Source: Oceanospirillaceae bacterium (GTDB lineage: Bacteria > Pseudomonadota > Gammaproteobacteria > Pseudomonadales > Litoribrevibacteraceae). Taken from it: a stretch of 64,000 bases of DNA. Of the stretch, positions 1-9,047 are shown one piece after another. The notes below the pieces were generated by a model. The model ran no database searches, was not told where the DNA came from, and saw only the letters and a list, made by a program, of their open reading frames with translations. Position 1 is the first letter of the stretch. Each line of letters begins with the position of its first letter. Location of the stretch: assembly GCA_015665455.1 (NCBI GenBank), contig JADFAD010000009.1, positions 186,001 through 250,000 of the forward strand. The letters run 5' to 3'. The translations under genes and the position numbers were made by a program.

Positions 1-251
1 AAACATGGGTTGTCGGCATTGAAGTCAATGAAGTTACTAAAGCCTATCCATTTCCTGAGTTAGCCAAAACCTCAGGAAAGATCACCGATTCTTTCGGAGG
101 AGAAACCTTTACGATCACTTACAACCACACCGCAAACAGTGTTCAAGTGACAAACTCAAACGGCAAGAAAGTCCCTGTTATTACCGCATTTTGGTTTGCT
201 TGGATGGCATTTCATCCAGAATCAGATGTGTTCCAAGCTCAAGATAAATAA
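1..251 (+). CDS. DUF3179-like protein, C-terminal fragment
   Basis: This is an open frame that enters from the left edge (reading from base 3) and stops with TAA at 249-251, leaving about 82 residues. The fragment contains WVVGIEV and KAYPF near its start and FWFAWMAFHPES near its end. That pattern fits the C-terminus of DUF3179-type proteins, whose function is unknown. The start and most of the protein lie outside the window. A strong hairpin follows directly. The family call rests on remembered motif similarity only. Confidence 0.55.
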   Translation, partial: TWVVGIEVNEVTKAYPFPELAKTSGKITDSFGGETFTITYNHTANSVQVTNSNGKKVPVITAFWFAWMAFHPESDVFQAQDK

Positions 252-276
252 TCAAGTTATTAATGATGGAACATAA

Positions 277-308
277 AAAAGGGGAACTTCGATTGAAGTT
301 CCCCTTTC
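277..308. terminator. Bidirectional rho-independent terminator
   Basis: A perfect 10-bp stem, GGGGAACTTC (281-290) and GAAGTTCCCC (295-304), closes a GATT loop. An A-run precedes it and a T-run follows it. It lies between the convergent DUF3179-like gene and the RND permease gene, so it can serve both strands. Confidence 0.85.
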
Positions 309-324
309 CTCTAGCTAGAGCGCA

Positions 325-3300
325 TTATTGAGCGGTCTTCGTTTTATTTTTACGCATTAAATAATAAAACACGGGTGTTAGAACCAAACCAAAGAAGGTC
401 ACTCCTATCATCCCTGAGAATACAGCAACCCCCATCGCTTGCCTCATCTCAGCACCTGCACCTGTTGAAAAGACCATAGGCACCACGCCCATGATGAATG
501 CAAAAGAAGTCATCAGGATGGGACGTAAACGCAATCGGCCTGCTTCTTTAATGGCCTTCATCGTCGACATTCCTTTATCTTCAAGTTCCTTCGCAAACTC
601 AACAATCAAAATCGCATTCTTGGTCGCCAACCCGACCAGTACAATGAACCCGATTTGAGTAAAGATGTTGTTATCGCCACCAAATAAGATAACCCCAGTC
701 ATCGCGGACAATAACGTCATCGGCACAATCAAGATGATCGCCAAAGGCAAGCTTAAGCTTTCATACTGAGCGGCTAAAACCAAGAACACCAACAAAACAA
801 CCAAAGGAAAGACAAACAAAGACGCATTACCCGCTAAGATCTGCTGATACGTTAACTCTGTCCATTCGTACGTCATGCCAAGCGGTAGTGTTTCATCAAG
901 AATACGTTCAATAGCCGCTCTTGCTTGACCTGAGCTGTACCCTGGCGCTGGTGCACCATTAACTTCTGCCGTCGTAAAGCCATTGTAATGCATTACACGA
1001 TCTGGCCCTGCACTGTGACTGACATTAATGAACGAACCTAATGGGATCATGTCACCATTTTGATTACGCACTTTCAATTGATTAATCTGTTCCGGTTCTT
1101 GTCGGAAAATATCATCCGCCTGAACATTCACTTGATAGGTGCGGCCAAACTGGTTGAAGTCATTGACGTAAATGGAGCCCAAATACGCTTGCATGGTTTG
1201 GAACGCTTCGTCCACCTGAACCCCTTGGCTTTTGGCTTTCGTCCGGTCTAAATCCACCTCCAGCTGCGGCACATTAACTTGGAAACTCGTAAAGTTACCC
1301 GTCAACTCCGGTGCAGCCCATGCTTTTTGTACGACTTGTTGAGTTACCTTATAAAGTTCTTCGTACCCCAAGTTGCCTCGATCTTCAATTTGCAACCGAA
1401 AACCACCGATCGTACCTAAGCCTGACACCGGCGGAGGTGGAAAGATAGCAATGAAAGCATCTTGAATTGTACCGAATTGGCCGTTCAACTGACCTGCAAT
1501 ACTGTAGGCCGTTAAGTCTGACGTGGTACGCTCACTGAAGGGTTTTAACGTCACAAAAACAATGCCGCTGTTAGGGCTATTGGTGAAGCCGTTAATGCTC
1601 AGGCCAGGGAAAGCCACTGCAGATTCAACACCAGGATGGTCCAACGCGATTTGAGACATGTCTCGAATGACTTTTTCCGTTCGATCCAATGAAGCGGCAT
1701 CAGGCAGTTGAGCAAACGAAACCAAATACATCTTATCCTGACCCGGTACGTACCCTGTTGGGGTTGAACTGAACTGATGATAGGTAAGCGCCATTAAACC
1801 CGCGTACAACACCAATACCACGCCACTCAACCGGATCAACTTATGAATGCCGACGGTATAAGCCTTAGCACCACGATCAAATAAACGGTTAAACGGTTTA
1901 AATAACCAACGACCAAACAATACATCGATTAATCGAGTTAATTTATCCTTCGGGGCATCTTCGCCTTTCAACAACAGCGCAGATAACGCAGGACTCAATG
2001 TGAGCGAGTTCAACGCAGAAATGAAGGTTGAAATAGTAATCGTCAGCGCAAACTGCTTATAGAACTGCCCTGTTAAGCCTGACATAAACGCCGTTGGAAT
2101 GAACACCGCAGCCAACACCAAAGTGGTCGCAATAATAGGCCCTGTTACCTCTTTCATCGCCTGTTTTGTTGCTTCAACCGGAGTAAGACCTTCGCTGATG
2201 TTTCTTTCTACGTTTTCAACCACCACGATGGCATCGTCTACAACAATACCAATTGCAAGTACTAAACCGAACAGAGACAAAGCATTCAGTGAAAAGCCCA
2301 GTAAATGCATGACAGCAAATGTGCCCACTAACGAAATAGGCACCGCCACCAATGGAATAATTGATGCACGCCAGTTTTGCAGAAACAAAACAACAACAAG
2401 CACGACGAGCAATAGCGCTTCAAACAACGTATTAATCACCGCCTTAATGGAGCCTCGAACAAAAACCGTTGGATCATAAACAATCGAATAATCCACCCCT
2501 TGAGGGAATGTTTTCTTCAGTTCAGCCATCGTGGATCGAACGTCGTCCGATATTTGAATGGCATTAGAACCCGGAGCTTGGAAAATAGGCAGAGCAACGG
2601 CTTGTTTGTTATTAAGCAACGAACGAAGCGAATACGTATTCGCACCTAATTCAATGCGAGCAACGTCCTTTAAACGAGAGATTTCACCGTTTTGGCCTAC
2701 CTTAATAATGATTTCGCCAAACTCTTCTTCAGAAACCAATCGCCCTTTAACATTAATCAGCAATTGAAAGTCATTGCTGCCCGTAGGTTGTGCCCCTAAA
2801 GAACCTGCAGCAGCCTGTTGATTTTGTTCGCGAATGACGCCAACAATATCACTTGGGTTCAAACTCAATGCAGCAACTTTCTCAGGATCAAGCCAGATAC
2901 GCATACTGAATTCGCCAGCACCAAAGAGATTTACGTCCCCTACGCCTTCAATCCGAGCAAGCTCATCTTTAACTTTTAAATTCGCATAGTTCGATAAGTA
3001 CAGCATGTCATAACGATCATCCGGTGACGTTAGATGCACTACCATGGTTAAATTAGGGGATGACTTTTTAGTGACGACACCTAAACGCTGAACTTCCTGA
3101 GGCAAACGAGGTAACGCTCGATCCACTCGATTCTGAACCAATACTTGGGCTTTATCAGGATCGGTTCCGATGGCAAATGTCACAGTTAAAGACATTTGGC
3201 CATCTGACGTTGCCTGAGAAGACATGTACAACATGCCTTCCACACCATTAATTTGTTGCTCTAATGGTGAAGCGACTGTTTCAGCAATAACTTTGGGGTT

Positions 3301-3477
3301 TGCACCTGGGTATGTTGCAGTAACAACGACCGTCGGTGGAACCACTTCAGGGTATTCTGTAATCGGTAATTTCCAAACTGCCAGCGCTCCAGCAATGAAA
3401 ATCATCAAAGAAATAACGCCCGCAAAAATCGGGCGTAAAATAAAGAATTGAGATATGTTCAAGTGATCACCTACCAC
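325..3477 (-). CDS. RND efflux permease, MexF-like (HAE1 family)
   Basis: This is an inner-membrane proton-driven multidrug exporter, the pump subunit of a tripartite system. The 1050-residue length is normal for the hydrophobe/amphiphile RND family. The N-terminus (ISQFFILRPIFA, then LPITEYPEVVPPTVVV) and the segment MVVHLTSPDDRYDMLYLSNYA closely resemble remembered MexF. The TM4 proton-relay pair appears in GIVVDDAIVVVENVERN. It overlaps the end of the adaptor gene by 7 bp, so the two are translationally coupled. A TTG a few codons downstream, just before NISQFF, is an alternative start. No outer-membrane factor gene follows; a terminator does. The substrate cannot be told from sequence; MexF relatives export chloramphenicol, quinolones and trimethoprim. 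Confidence 0.93.
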   Translation of the reverse strand: MVGDHLNISQFFILRPIFAGVISLMIFIAGALAVWKLPITEYPEVVPPTVVVTATYPGANPKVIAETVASPLEQQINGVEGMLYMSSQATSDGQMSLTVTFAIGTDPDKAQVLVQNRVDRALPRLPQEVQRLGVVTKKSSPNLTMVVHLTSPDDRYDMLYLSNYANLKVKDELARIEGVGDVNLFGAGEFSMRIWLDPEKVAALSLNPSDIVGVIREQNQQAAAGSLGAQPTGSNDFQLLINVKGRLVSEEEFGEIIIKVGQNGEISRLKDVARIELGANTYSLRSLLNNKQAVALPIFQAPGSNAIQISDDVRSTMAELKKTFPQGVDYSIVYDPTVFVRGSIKAVINTLFEALLLVVLVVVLFLQNWRASIIPLVAVPISLVGTFAVMHLLGFSLNALSLFGLVLAIGIVVDDAIVVVENVERNISEGLTPVEATKQAMKEVTGPIIATTLVLAAVFIPTAFMSGLTGQFYKQFALTITISTFISALNSLTLSPALSALLLKGEDAPKDKLTRLIDVLFGRWLFKPFNRLFDRGAKAYTVGIHKLIRLSGVVLVLYAGLMALTYHQFSSTPTGYVPGQDKMYLVSFAQLPDAASLDRTEKVIRDMSQIALDHPGVESAVAFPGLSINGFTNSPNSGIVFVTLKPFSERTTSDLTAYSIAGQLNGQFGTIQDAFIAIFPPPPVSGLGTIGGFRLQIEDRGNLGYEELYKVTQQVVQKAWAAPELTGNFTSFQVNVPQLEVDLDRTKAKSQGVQVDEAFQTMQAYLGSIYVNDFNQFGRTYQVNVQADDIFRQEPEQINQLKVRNQNGDMIPLGSFINVSHSAGPDRVMHYNGFTTAEVNGAPAPGYSSGQARAAIERILDETLPLGMTYEWTELTYQQILAGNASLFVFPLVVLLVFLVLAAQYESLSLPLAIILIVPMTLLSAMTGVILFGGDNNIFTQIGFIVLVGLATKNAILIVEFAKELEDKGMSTMKAIKEAGRLRLRPILMTSFAFIMGVVPMVFSTGAGAEMRQAMGVAVFSGMIGVTFFGLVLTPVFYYLMRKNKTKTAQ

Positions 3478-4724
3478 GTATTAACAGAATCAGAAGCGTT
3501 ATAAGCGTGTTGTTCAAAACGAACACGGCTCAAACTGTCATCGATGCGCTCTTGTAACGCATGCAACTCATCCAATGTTTTTTGCTCAACCATAGGCACA
3601 AACTCAGGTGATACAGGGGTGCCAGGACGAACGCGCTGAAGGCCTTTCACAACAATCTTATCTTCTGCATTTAAGCCAGACTTCACAATTCTCATCCCGT
3701 TTAACTTCTCACCTAAAGTAATCGGTCGGTATTGAACGGTGTTGTTTTCATCCAGTACGAGTACGAACTTACTGTTCAAATCTGTACCAATGGCTTTGTC
3801 GTCGATTAAGATACCTTCGTAAGTCGCGCTTCCAACCAGTTTAATTCGAGCAAATAAGCCTGGAATAAACGCCCCTTCATTATTCTGAAATACAGCTCGG
3901 CCACGAATCGTACCCGTAGAAGGGTTCACTTGGTTATCAACAAAATCGATATAACCTTCATGAGGATAATTCGACTCATTTGCCAACGCCATATACACCG
4001 GATTTTTCACATCGCGAGAGCTAGGACGTGCCCCCTCTTTTGCCAATTGAACATACTTTAGATATGTCTGTTCATCGGCATCAAAGTACGCATATACGCG
4101 ATCAATAGAAACGATACTGGTTAACACGGATTGGCCGGCTGACACGTAGTTACCTGACGTGATTTTTGCACGAGATACACGGCCTGTAATGGGAGCCTCT
4201 ACTCGAGTGTAGCTCAAATTCAACTTAGCCAAATCCAATGCAGCAACAACGGATTGTACTCGCGCTTTTGCTTGTTCTAACTCAGCAAAGCGATTGTCAA
4301 AAATCTCTTTTGACAACGTATTTCTCGAAGTCAGAGTATCCGCACGCTCATAACTGATTTTAGCTAGCTTAAGTTGGCTTTTCGCACCCGTTAGATCAGC
4401 ATCTAGGCGCTTGATTTCAGCTTCGAAGGGACGGCTGTCAATAAAGAACAAAGGCTTGCCCGCTTCAACGATTGAGCCTTCCTCAAATGCTACGCTTTCA
4501 ATATAACCCGATACTCGCGGGCGTAATTCCACACTTTCAGGGGATTCAAGACGACCTGTGAACTCGTCCCACTCGGTGAGGCGCTCGTAAATAACCGGTG
4601 CAACCGATACTGTCGGAGCTTGAGGTTGTTGCTGTTGTGCTTGAGCATTATTATCGCTACAAGCGGACAACAAACCGATGCTACTCAGTAAAACGCCGGC
4701 CTTAAAACTGTTCATTAAAGACAT
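3471..4724 (-). CDS. RND periplasmic adaptor lipoprotein, MexE-like
   Basis: This is the membrane-fusion subunit linking the RND permease to an outer-membrane channel. The start at 4724 (MSLMNSFKAG) is preferred over an upstream in-frame codon because GGGGG lies a few bases before it. A hydrophobic signal ends in the lipobox LLSAC, so the protein is probably lipid-anchored in the periplasm. A Q-rich linker follows, then the biotinyl-lipoyl hairpin half (RPRVSGYIESVAFEEGSIV), a long alpha-helical hairpin around residues 90-165, the second lipoyl half (RVEAPITGRVSRAKI), and beta-barrel and membrane-proximal domains. It overlaps the permease gene by 7 bp. It is divergent from a MexT-like LysR gene with a nod-box-like site between them. 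Confidence 0.92.
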   Translation of the reverse strand: MSLMNSFKAGVLLSSIGLLSACSDNNAQAQQQQPQAPTVSVAPVIYERLTEWDEFTGRLESPESVELRPRVSGYIESVAFEEGSIVEAGKPLFFIDSRPFEAEIKRLDADLTGAKSQLKLAKISYERADTLTSRNTLSKEIFDNRFAELEQAKARVQSVVAALDLAKLNLSYTRVEAPITGRVSRAKITSGNYVSAGQSVLTSIVSIDRVYAYFDADEQTYLKYVQLAKEGARPSSRDVKNPVYMALANESNYPHEGYIDFVDNQVNPSTGTIRGRAVFQNNEGAFIPGLFARIKLVGSATYEGILIDDKAIGTDLNSKFVLVLDENNTVQYRPITLGEKLNGMRIVKSGLNAEDKIVVKGLQRVRPGTPVSPEFVPMVEQKTLDELHALQERIDDSLSRVRFEQHAYNASDSVNTW

Positions 4725-4804
4725 GATGATCCCCCAATAATTTATTATGGGGAGCATTATGCGTTCGCAAAAAAAATAAAAATAATTATATTTTTATATA
4801 AAAC

Positions 4805-4830
4805 ACATCAAAAAAAATGATGTATTCTAT
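4805..4830. promoter_or_regulatory. Nod-box-like LysR site between pump and regulator
   Basis: The 141-bp divergent intergenic region is very AT-rich. It holds a perfect inverted repeat, ACATCA (4805-4810), seven A, TGATGT (4818-4823). Read as a nod box it gives ATCA-N5-AATGAT-N4-TCTAT, close to the motif I recall for MexT, ATCA-N5-GTCGAT-N4-ACYAT. The position, between a MexT-like gene and a MexEF-like operon, supports a regulator-binding site. Function is inferred. Confidence 0.55.
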
Positions 4831-4865
4831 AATTCTTCTATAAAACTACGTTCGCGAGCGCATCT

Positions 4866-5813
4866 ATGAAGCATCAAGAATTAAACCTACTCGTCATTTT
4901 TGATGCAATTATGACAGAAAGCTCTATCACCAGAGCAGCTGACCGGTTAGCCCTAACACAGCCCGCTGTGTCCAATGCACTCTCAAGAATGCGAGCAGCA
5001 TGGGATGACGAATTGTTTGTGAAAGACGGCCGCAACATTCAACCGACCATTTATGCCCAAAACTTGTGGGCACAAATTAAAGGCCCCTTGCACGATCTTG
5101 AAGAGGCTGTTGACTCTAAAAACTTCGATCCTGCAACGGCCAAGCGAACCTTTCGATTAGCAGCCGCCGACGTCATCATTGAAACCGCATGGCATCCGCT
5201 TAGAAAGATTATTGAAGAACAAGCCCCAAGCATAAACGTCCATGCCGTACCTTATACAATATTTAATGCTGAAGATGTGTTACAAGATGCGGAAGTCGAC
5301 ATGGTTGTGGGCGCAATGAACACCAACAGTAATGTCATTCGGAGTGAATTCCTTTACAACCCTTGCTTCATTTGCGTAATGCGCCCAGATCACCCGCTTA
5401 CAAAAACCAACCTATCCTTAGCCAAGTTTGCAGCGGCTGAGCACTTGCTGGTCTCCCTTTCTGGAGACAGTACAGGCCTTACCGACCAAGTGTTGGCTCA
5501 GCACGGATTAACTCGTCGCATCGCGATGACAGTAAACCATTTTTCATCCGTTTCTGATCTATTAAAAGGAAGCGACCTCATTGCTGTGGTGCCATCCACA
5601 GCAGTGCATAAAGCCATTTTTAGCGGTGAACTTGCAGTAGTTGAGCCCCCAGTACAGATCAACCCACACCAAGTCTCAAGCTTTTGGCATAAACGACAAG
5701 AAAAAGACCAAGGTTTGATTTGGTTCAGAGAACACGTCAACAGACTCATTAAAGAACAAGCGCATTCACACTTTGAAGAGCTTAAACGCAGAATTTGTGG
5801 AAAGTGTTCATAA
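4866..5813 (+). CDS. LysR-family regulator, MexT/NodD-like
   Basis: This is a 315-residue LysR-type transcription factor. The N-terminal winged HTH (about residues 5-65) carries the typical SSITRAADRLALTQPAVSNALSRMR pattern in two adjoining parts, followed by DELFVKDGR. A periplasmic-binding-protein-like effector domain occupies about 90-300. It is divergently transcribed from the RND pump, the arrangement of mexT and mexEF-oprN, and so probably activates that pump. In MexT the effector response is linked to redox and electrophile stress; whether that holds here is unknown. The start is the ATG at 4866, just after the AT-rich operator region. The family is certain and the MexT assignment is inferred. 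Confidence 0.9.
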   Translation: MKHQELNLLVIFDAIMTESSITRAADRLALTQPAVSNALSRMRAAWDDELFVKDGRNIQPTIYAQNLWAQIKGPLHDLEEAVDSKNFDPATAKRTFRLAAADVIIETAWHPLRKIIEEQAPSINVHAVPYTIFNAEDVLQDAEVDMVVGAMNTNSNVIRSEFLYNPCFICVMRPDHPLTKTNLSLAKFAAAEHLLVSLSGDSTGLTDQVLAQHGLTRRIAMTVNHFSSVSDLLKGSDLIAVVPSTAVHKAIFSGELAVVEPPVQINPHQVSSFWHKRQEKDQGLIWFREHVNRLIKEQAHSHFEELKRRICGKCS

Positions 5814-5964
5814 CCATACAATCTTTATGCGAATTCAAGAATGCACTTGGCAACATGAGAGGGTATAATTTTCGAAAAAATAATAATACTTAAGTGTAAC
5901 GCTCGTTCTAACGGATACAGAACAATTAAATGCTGCACTTATCCAAGGATGAAAAACGAGTCAA

Positions 5965-8088
5965 ATGGACATTTTAATAAAAAAGCTCATCAACTGTGGG
6001 TGCACTGAAGAAACCTCATCCAGTCTCGAAAAATGCCTCCGTTTAAGTAACGTCGCTGCGATCATTATTTCTATAGCAATGATCCCTTTCGTCTTAACCT
6101 ATGGCTTCAATCAACTCTACGTTGTTTTCTCCACAGTAACATTTCTTTTATTTTTTAATCTGTTGATTCCTCTCTTTAATCACCTCGGCCATCACAAATT
6201 TGCCAGAGTGACGTTCTTAATGGTGAATTTTAGTATCGGCTTCATCAACTCCACCTTTTTAGGAAACGATGCACTGGTTTACCTATATCTCATTCTAAGC
6301 TTACCTGTGTCAGTAATGATCTTCAGACCAAAAGAAAACGCGCTGTTGTTTTTGTGTCTTGGCTGGCTACTGATCCTTGTGATTCTAGATATCGTATTTG
6401 AAGTTACGCCCTTCTATACCTATGAACTATCGGACAATCTCCTTCAACAAATCCGTTTGTGGGTCGTATTTAATTGCATTAGCTGTCTCCTACTGTTTTC
6501 TTTATTTATACGAAAAGAAAGTGCCGTAGCACGAAGAAACTATGAACAGTTAACAATTAATTCTCAAATCCTTAAAAACAATCTCGATGCAGTTTTCTTT
6601 TGTGATACAGATCAGCGAATAACCTTTGCAAACAATGCAGCAGAAGTACTCTATGGGTACTCCGCCAGTGAGTTTGAAGGTAAAGCGCTCAATTGGTTAG
6701 ACAGCAAAAATAATAACTCGACAACAACTGAACAACTGGCATTAGAACAGCACAACGAAACGGACGAAGTAATTCAGAAAAGAAAAGATGGTAGCCTTTT
6801 CACGGCGCTTACCACTCAATTTGTAGTGACCGACGACAAAGGCCAACCGATTGGCGTGGCCTCAACCAGAAAAGACATTTCACCGCATAAGAAAACAGAG
6901 CAGGCGTTAATCGAAGCCAAAGAAAAAGCAGAAGAAGCCGCAACGGCTAAAGCCAACTTCCTTGCGACCATGAGCCATGAAATCCGAACACCGCTCAACG
7001 GTGTCATTGGTACTTCTTACCTCCTTTTAGAAGACAACCCCAAGCCAGAACACGTTGAAAGCCTAAATATTTTAAAATTTGCCGCAGAAAACCTACTGAC
7101 ACTGGTCAACGATGTTCTGGACATCAGCAAAATCGACGCAGGCAGAATCACCTTAGAAACGGTACCATTTTGTTTGAAGGAATTGATGAAAAGCATCGAA
7201 ACCAGTTCAAGATATCAAGCTCTTGAGAAAGGAATAGAGTTTCATGTGACACAGGATCAACACCTAGAAAACGCCTATCAAGGCGACCCTATTCGTCTAA
7301 CTCAAATACTGTTAAATCTCATAAACAACGCTATCAAGTTCACCAATCACGGCAAGGTGAGCCTTTCTATGTCATTGATAGAATGTAACGAGCAAAGTGT
7401 CGACATTGAATTCAAAGTGTCTGATACCGGCATTGGAATCCAACCCGAAAAGCTGGAAACAATTTTTGAACAATTCTCTCAAGCAGACCATACCATCACC
7501 CGTCATTATGGCGGCAGTGGATTAGGCTTGGCCATTACCAAAGGCTTACTAAATGCGTTTGGAAGTGAAATCAAAGTACAAAGCCAACCGGAGACCGGAA
7601 CCGAATTTTCTTTCATCTTAAACATGCAGAAACTGACTAACGAAGACAAACTCCAGTTAACGCAACCCGCCCTAACGCCCCATACTTCCTTAAATAACAC
7701 GAACAAAGCGGACGATGAATTTACAGGCCTCTCAGTACTGGTTGCAGAAGACAACCCGGTCAATGTAATGGTTATTCAAAAGCTTCTGACAAACTGGGGA
7801 ATGTCGCTTGATATTGTTCACAACGGGCAGGACGCCATAGAAAAGGTTCAGAAGAAGAACTATCACTTAGTATTAATGGACATTCAGATGCCTGTCTTAG
7901 ACGGTCTTCAAGCAACACAAGCCATTCGAAAGATTATGAAGCACGTCACCCTGCCCATCATTGCTTTAACAGCATCATCGACCGAAGAGTTACTTGAACA
8001 AGCCTACGCCGTAGGTATGGACGATTTTCTAGGTAAACCTTTCAACCCAAATCACTTAAAATCTAAAATACGTCGCTGGTGTTTATGA
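5965..8088 (+). CDS. Membrane hybrid sensor histidine kinase (PAS-HisKA-HATPase-REC)
   Basis: A 707-residue hybrid kinase. About five or six hydrophobic helices fill residues 25-180. A PAS domain follows (about 195-310; note ITFANNAAEVLYGYSASEFEG), then HisKA with the H-box MSHEIRTPLNGV, phospho-His at about 338. The HATPase shows N-box NLINNAIKFTNHG, G1 SDTGIGI and G2 GGSGLGLAI. A C-terminal receiver (about 590-705) has the predicted phospho-Asp at 639 in LMDIQMPVLDG. No HPt domain is present and no response regulator is adjacent, so phosphotransfer must go to a protein encoded elsewhere or stop at the REC. The signal is unknown; the membrane part does not match a sensor domain I can name. 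Confidence 0.93.
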   Translation: MDILIKKLINCGCTEETSSSLEKCLRLSNVAAIIISIAMIPFVLTYGFNQLYVVFSTVTFLLFFNLLIPLFNHLGHHKFARVTFLMVNFSIGFINSTFLGNDALVYLYLILSLPVSVMIFRPKENALLFLCLGWLLILVILDIVFEVTPFYTYELSDNLLQQIRLWVVFNCISCLLLFSLFIRKESAVARRNYEQLTINSQILKNNLDAVFFCDTDQRITFANNAAEVLYGYSASEFEGKALNWLDSKNNNSTTTEQLALEQHNETDEVIQKRKDGSLFTALTTQFVVTDDKGQPIGVASTRKDISPHKKTEQALIEAKEKAEEAATAKANFLATMSHEIRTPLNGVIGTSYLLLEDNPKPEHVESLNILKFAAENLLTLVNDVLDISKIDAGRITLETVPFCLKELMKSIETSSRYQALEKGIEFHVTQDQHLENAYQGDPIRLTQILLNLINNAIKFTNHGKVSLSMSLIECNEQSVDIEFKVSDTGIGIQPEKLETIFEQFSQADHTITRHYGGSGLGLAITKGLLNAFGSEIKVQSQPETGTEFSFILNMQKLTNEDKLQLTQPALTPHTSLNNTNKADDEFTGLSVLVAEDNPVNVMVIQKLLTNWGMSLDIVHNGQDAIEKVQKKNYHLVLMDIQMPVLDGLQATQAIRKIMKHVTLPIIALTASSTEELLEQAYAVGMDDFLGKPFNPNHLKSKIRRWCL

Positions 8089-8262
8089 TTGTAAAAGCCA
8101 GTGACGTGAAACGCTTGATGAATAGATCCGAGTCCTTTCCAGTAACTAACAATTTGATAACGATCACTGAAAGGCCAATAAACCCCCTCTAAATACTCAG
8201 TACCTCTTACCTTTGAGGCGTAAAGCGAATACCATTCAAACACCGTTCAAACAATGTGAATT

Positions 8263-8658
8263 ATGAAAACTTCATTACTTCCTGATTTCAAAGGCAAACG
8301 CTGGCTAAAGATTGGCCTTCGCACCTTCCACTTAGTCGGCTTTGCTGGTGTATTTGCTTCTGCTTTAAACCAAAGCGATCAACCCGTATTTTGGGCGTTA
8401 ACCATTTTTACAGGTGTTGGTTTATTAATTCTTGAGTCTCTTTCAAATCTGATTTGGTTTGTTCAAGTAAGGGGCTTAATTATCTACATTAAGCTGGGGC
8501 TTTTATATGGGCTCTACGTTCTGCCAGAATTCGCTGTCGCATGGATGATAGCCATCATTGTCCTCTCGGGCATCATTTCTCATGCGCCCAGTTCATTCAG
8601 ATATTTTTCATTACTTCATGGTAAAAAAGTCACCAGTCTTCAAGACACTAAGGGCTAG
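8263..8658 (+). CDS. Small polytopic membrane protein, unknown function
   Basis: A 131-residue protein with about four hydrophobic segments (roughly 20-38, 45-68, 75-92 and 95-115). It begins with a basic cytoplasmic stretch, KGKRWLKIGLR, and ends with a short polar tail. The motif SHAPSSFRYFSLLHGKKV near the C-terminus looks conserved in proteobacterial hypothetical proteins, but I cannot name a family. It stands alone, 174 bp after the hybrid kinase gene and 389 bp before the exported-protein cluster. The start ATG is well placed. No function is claimed. Confidence 0.7.
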   Translation: MKTSLLPDFKGKRWLKIGLRTFHLVGFAGVFASALNQSDQPVFWALTIFTGVGLLILESLSNLIWFVQVRGLIIYIKLGLLYGLYVLPEFAVAWMIAIIVLSGIISHAPSSFRYFSLLHGKKVTSLQDTKG

Positions 8659-9047
8659 TGACTGCGTTCTAATATGAAAACAAACCATACATTCTTTCTT
8701 TATATCTCCTGAAAACTACTATTCATATTAACTTGATCCTTCAAAACATATAGCAACTGCACAATATACTCGTACCCAATAGCAATACCCCTATCCAGCC
8801 TTAAAACCTACAGTGAGCTATCCAGTATCAATTCATTGAATTGATACTGCTTTGTTTATCAGTAGTTTAACAAACCGAAACGTTTTAAAAACGGATCACT
8901 CTGTTCAGAAAACATACCAAATGGTAGTATATGAAAAAATTTGACAACTAGATCTATTTCAGGATTCAGCGTTTAAAAAGCGCAGATCTCGCACCACATA
9001 AAACTATAAAGCGAGACAGAGAAAAACTAACGACGGAGAAGTACCCT
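8659..9047. promoter_or_regulatory. Non-coding region with a 27-bp palindrome upstream of the lipoprotein cluster
   Basis: No convincing gene is visible in these 389 bases. A perfect palindrome with a single central base occupies 8823-8849 (arms CAGTATCAATTCA and TGAATTGATACTG around T8836). Such a short centre suits a dimeric-regulator operator better than an RNA terminator. TTGACA at 8941-8946 could be a -35 element, but the matching -10 is poor. The leader ends with GGAGAA at about 9034-9039 before a TTG start. Confidence 0.5.

Noticed and set aside
8052-8243. 63-codon minus-strand frame overlapping the 3' end of the hybrid kinase gene
   Set aside because: It overlaps coding sequence, lacks a convincing ribosome-binding site and matches no family I recognise, although its composition is protein-like.
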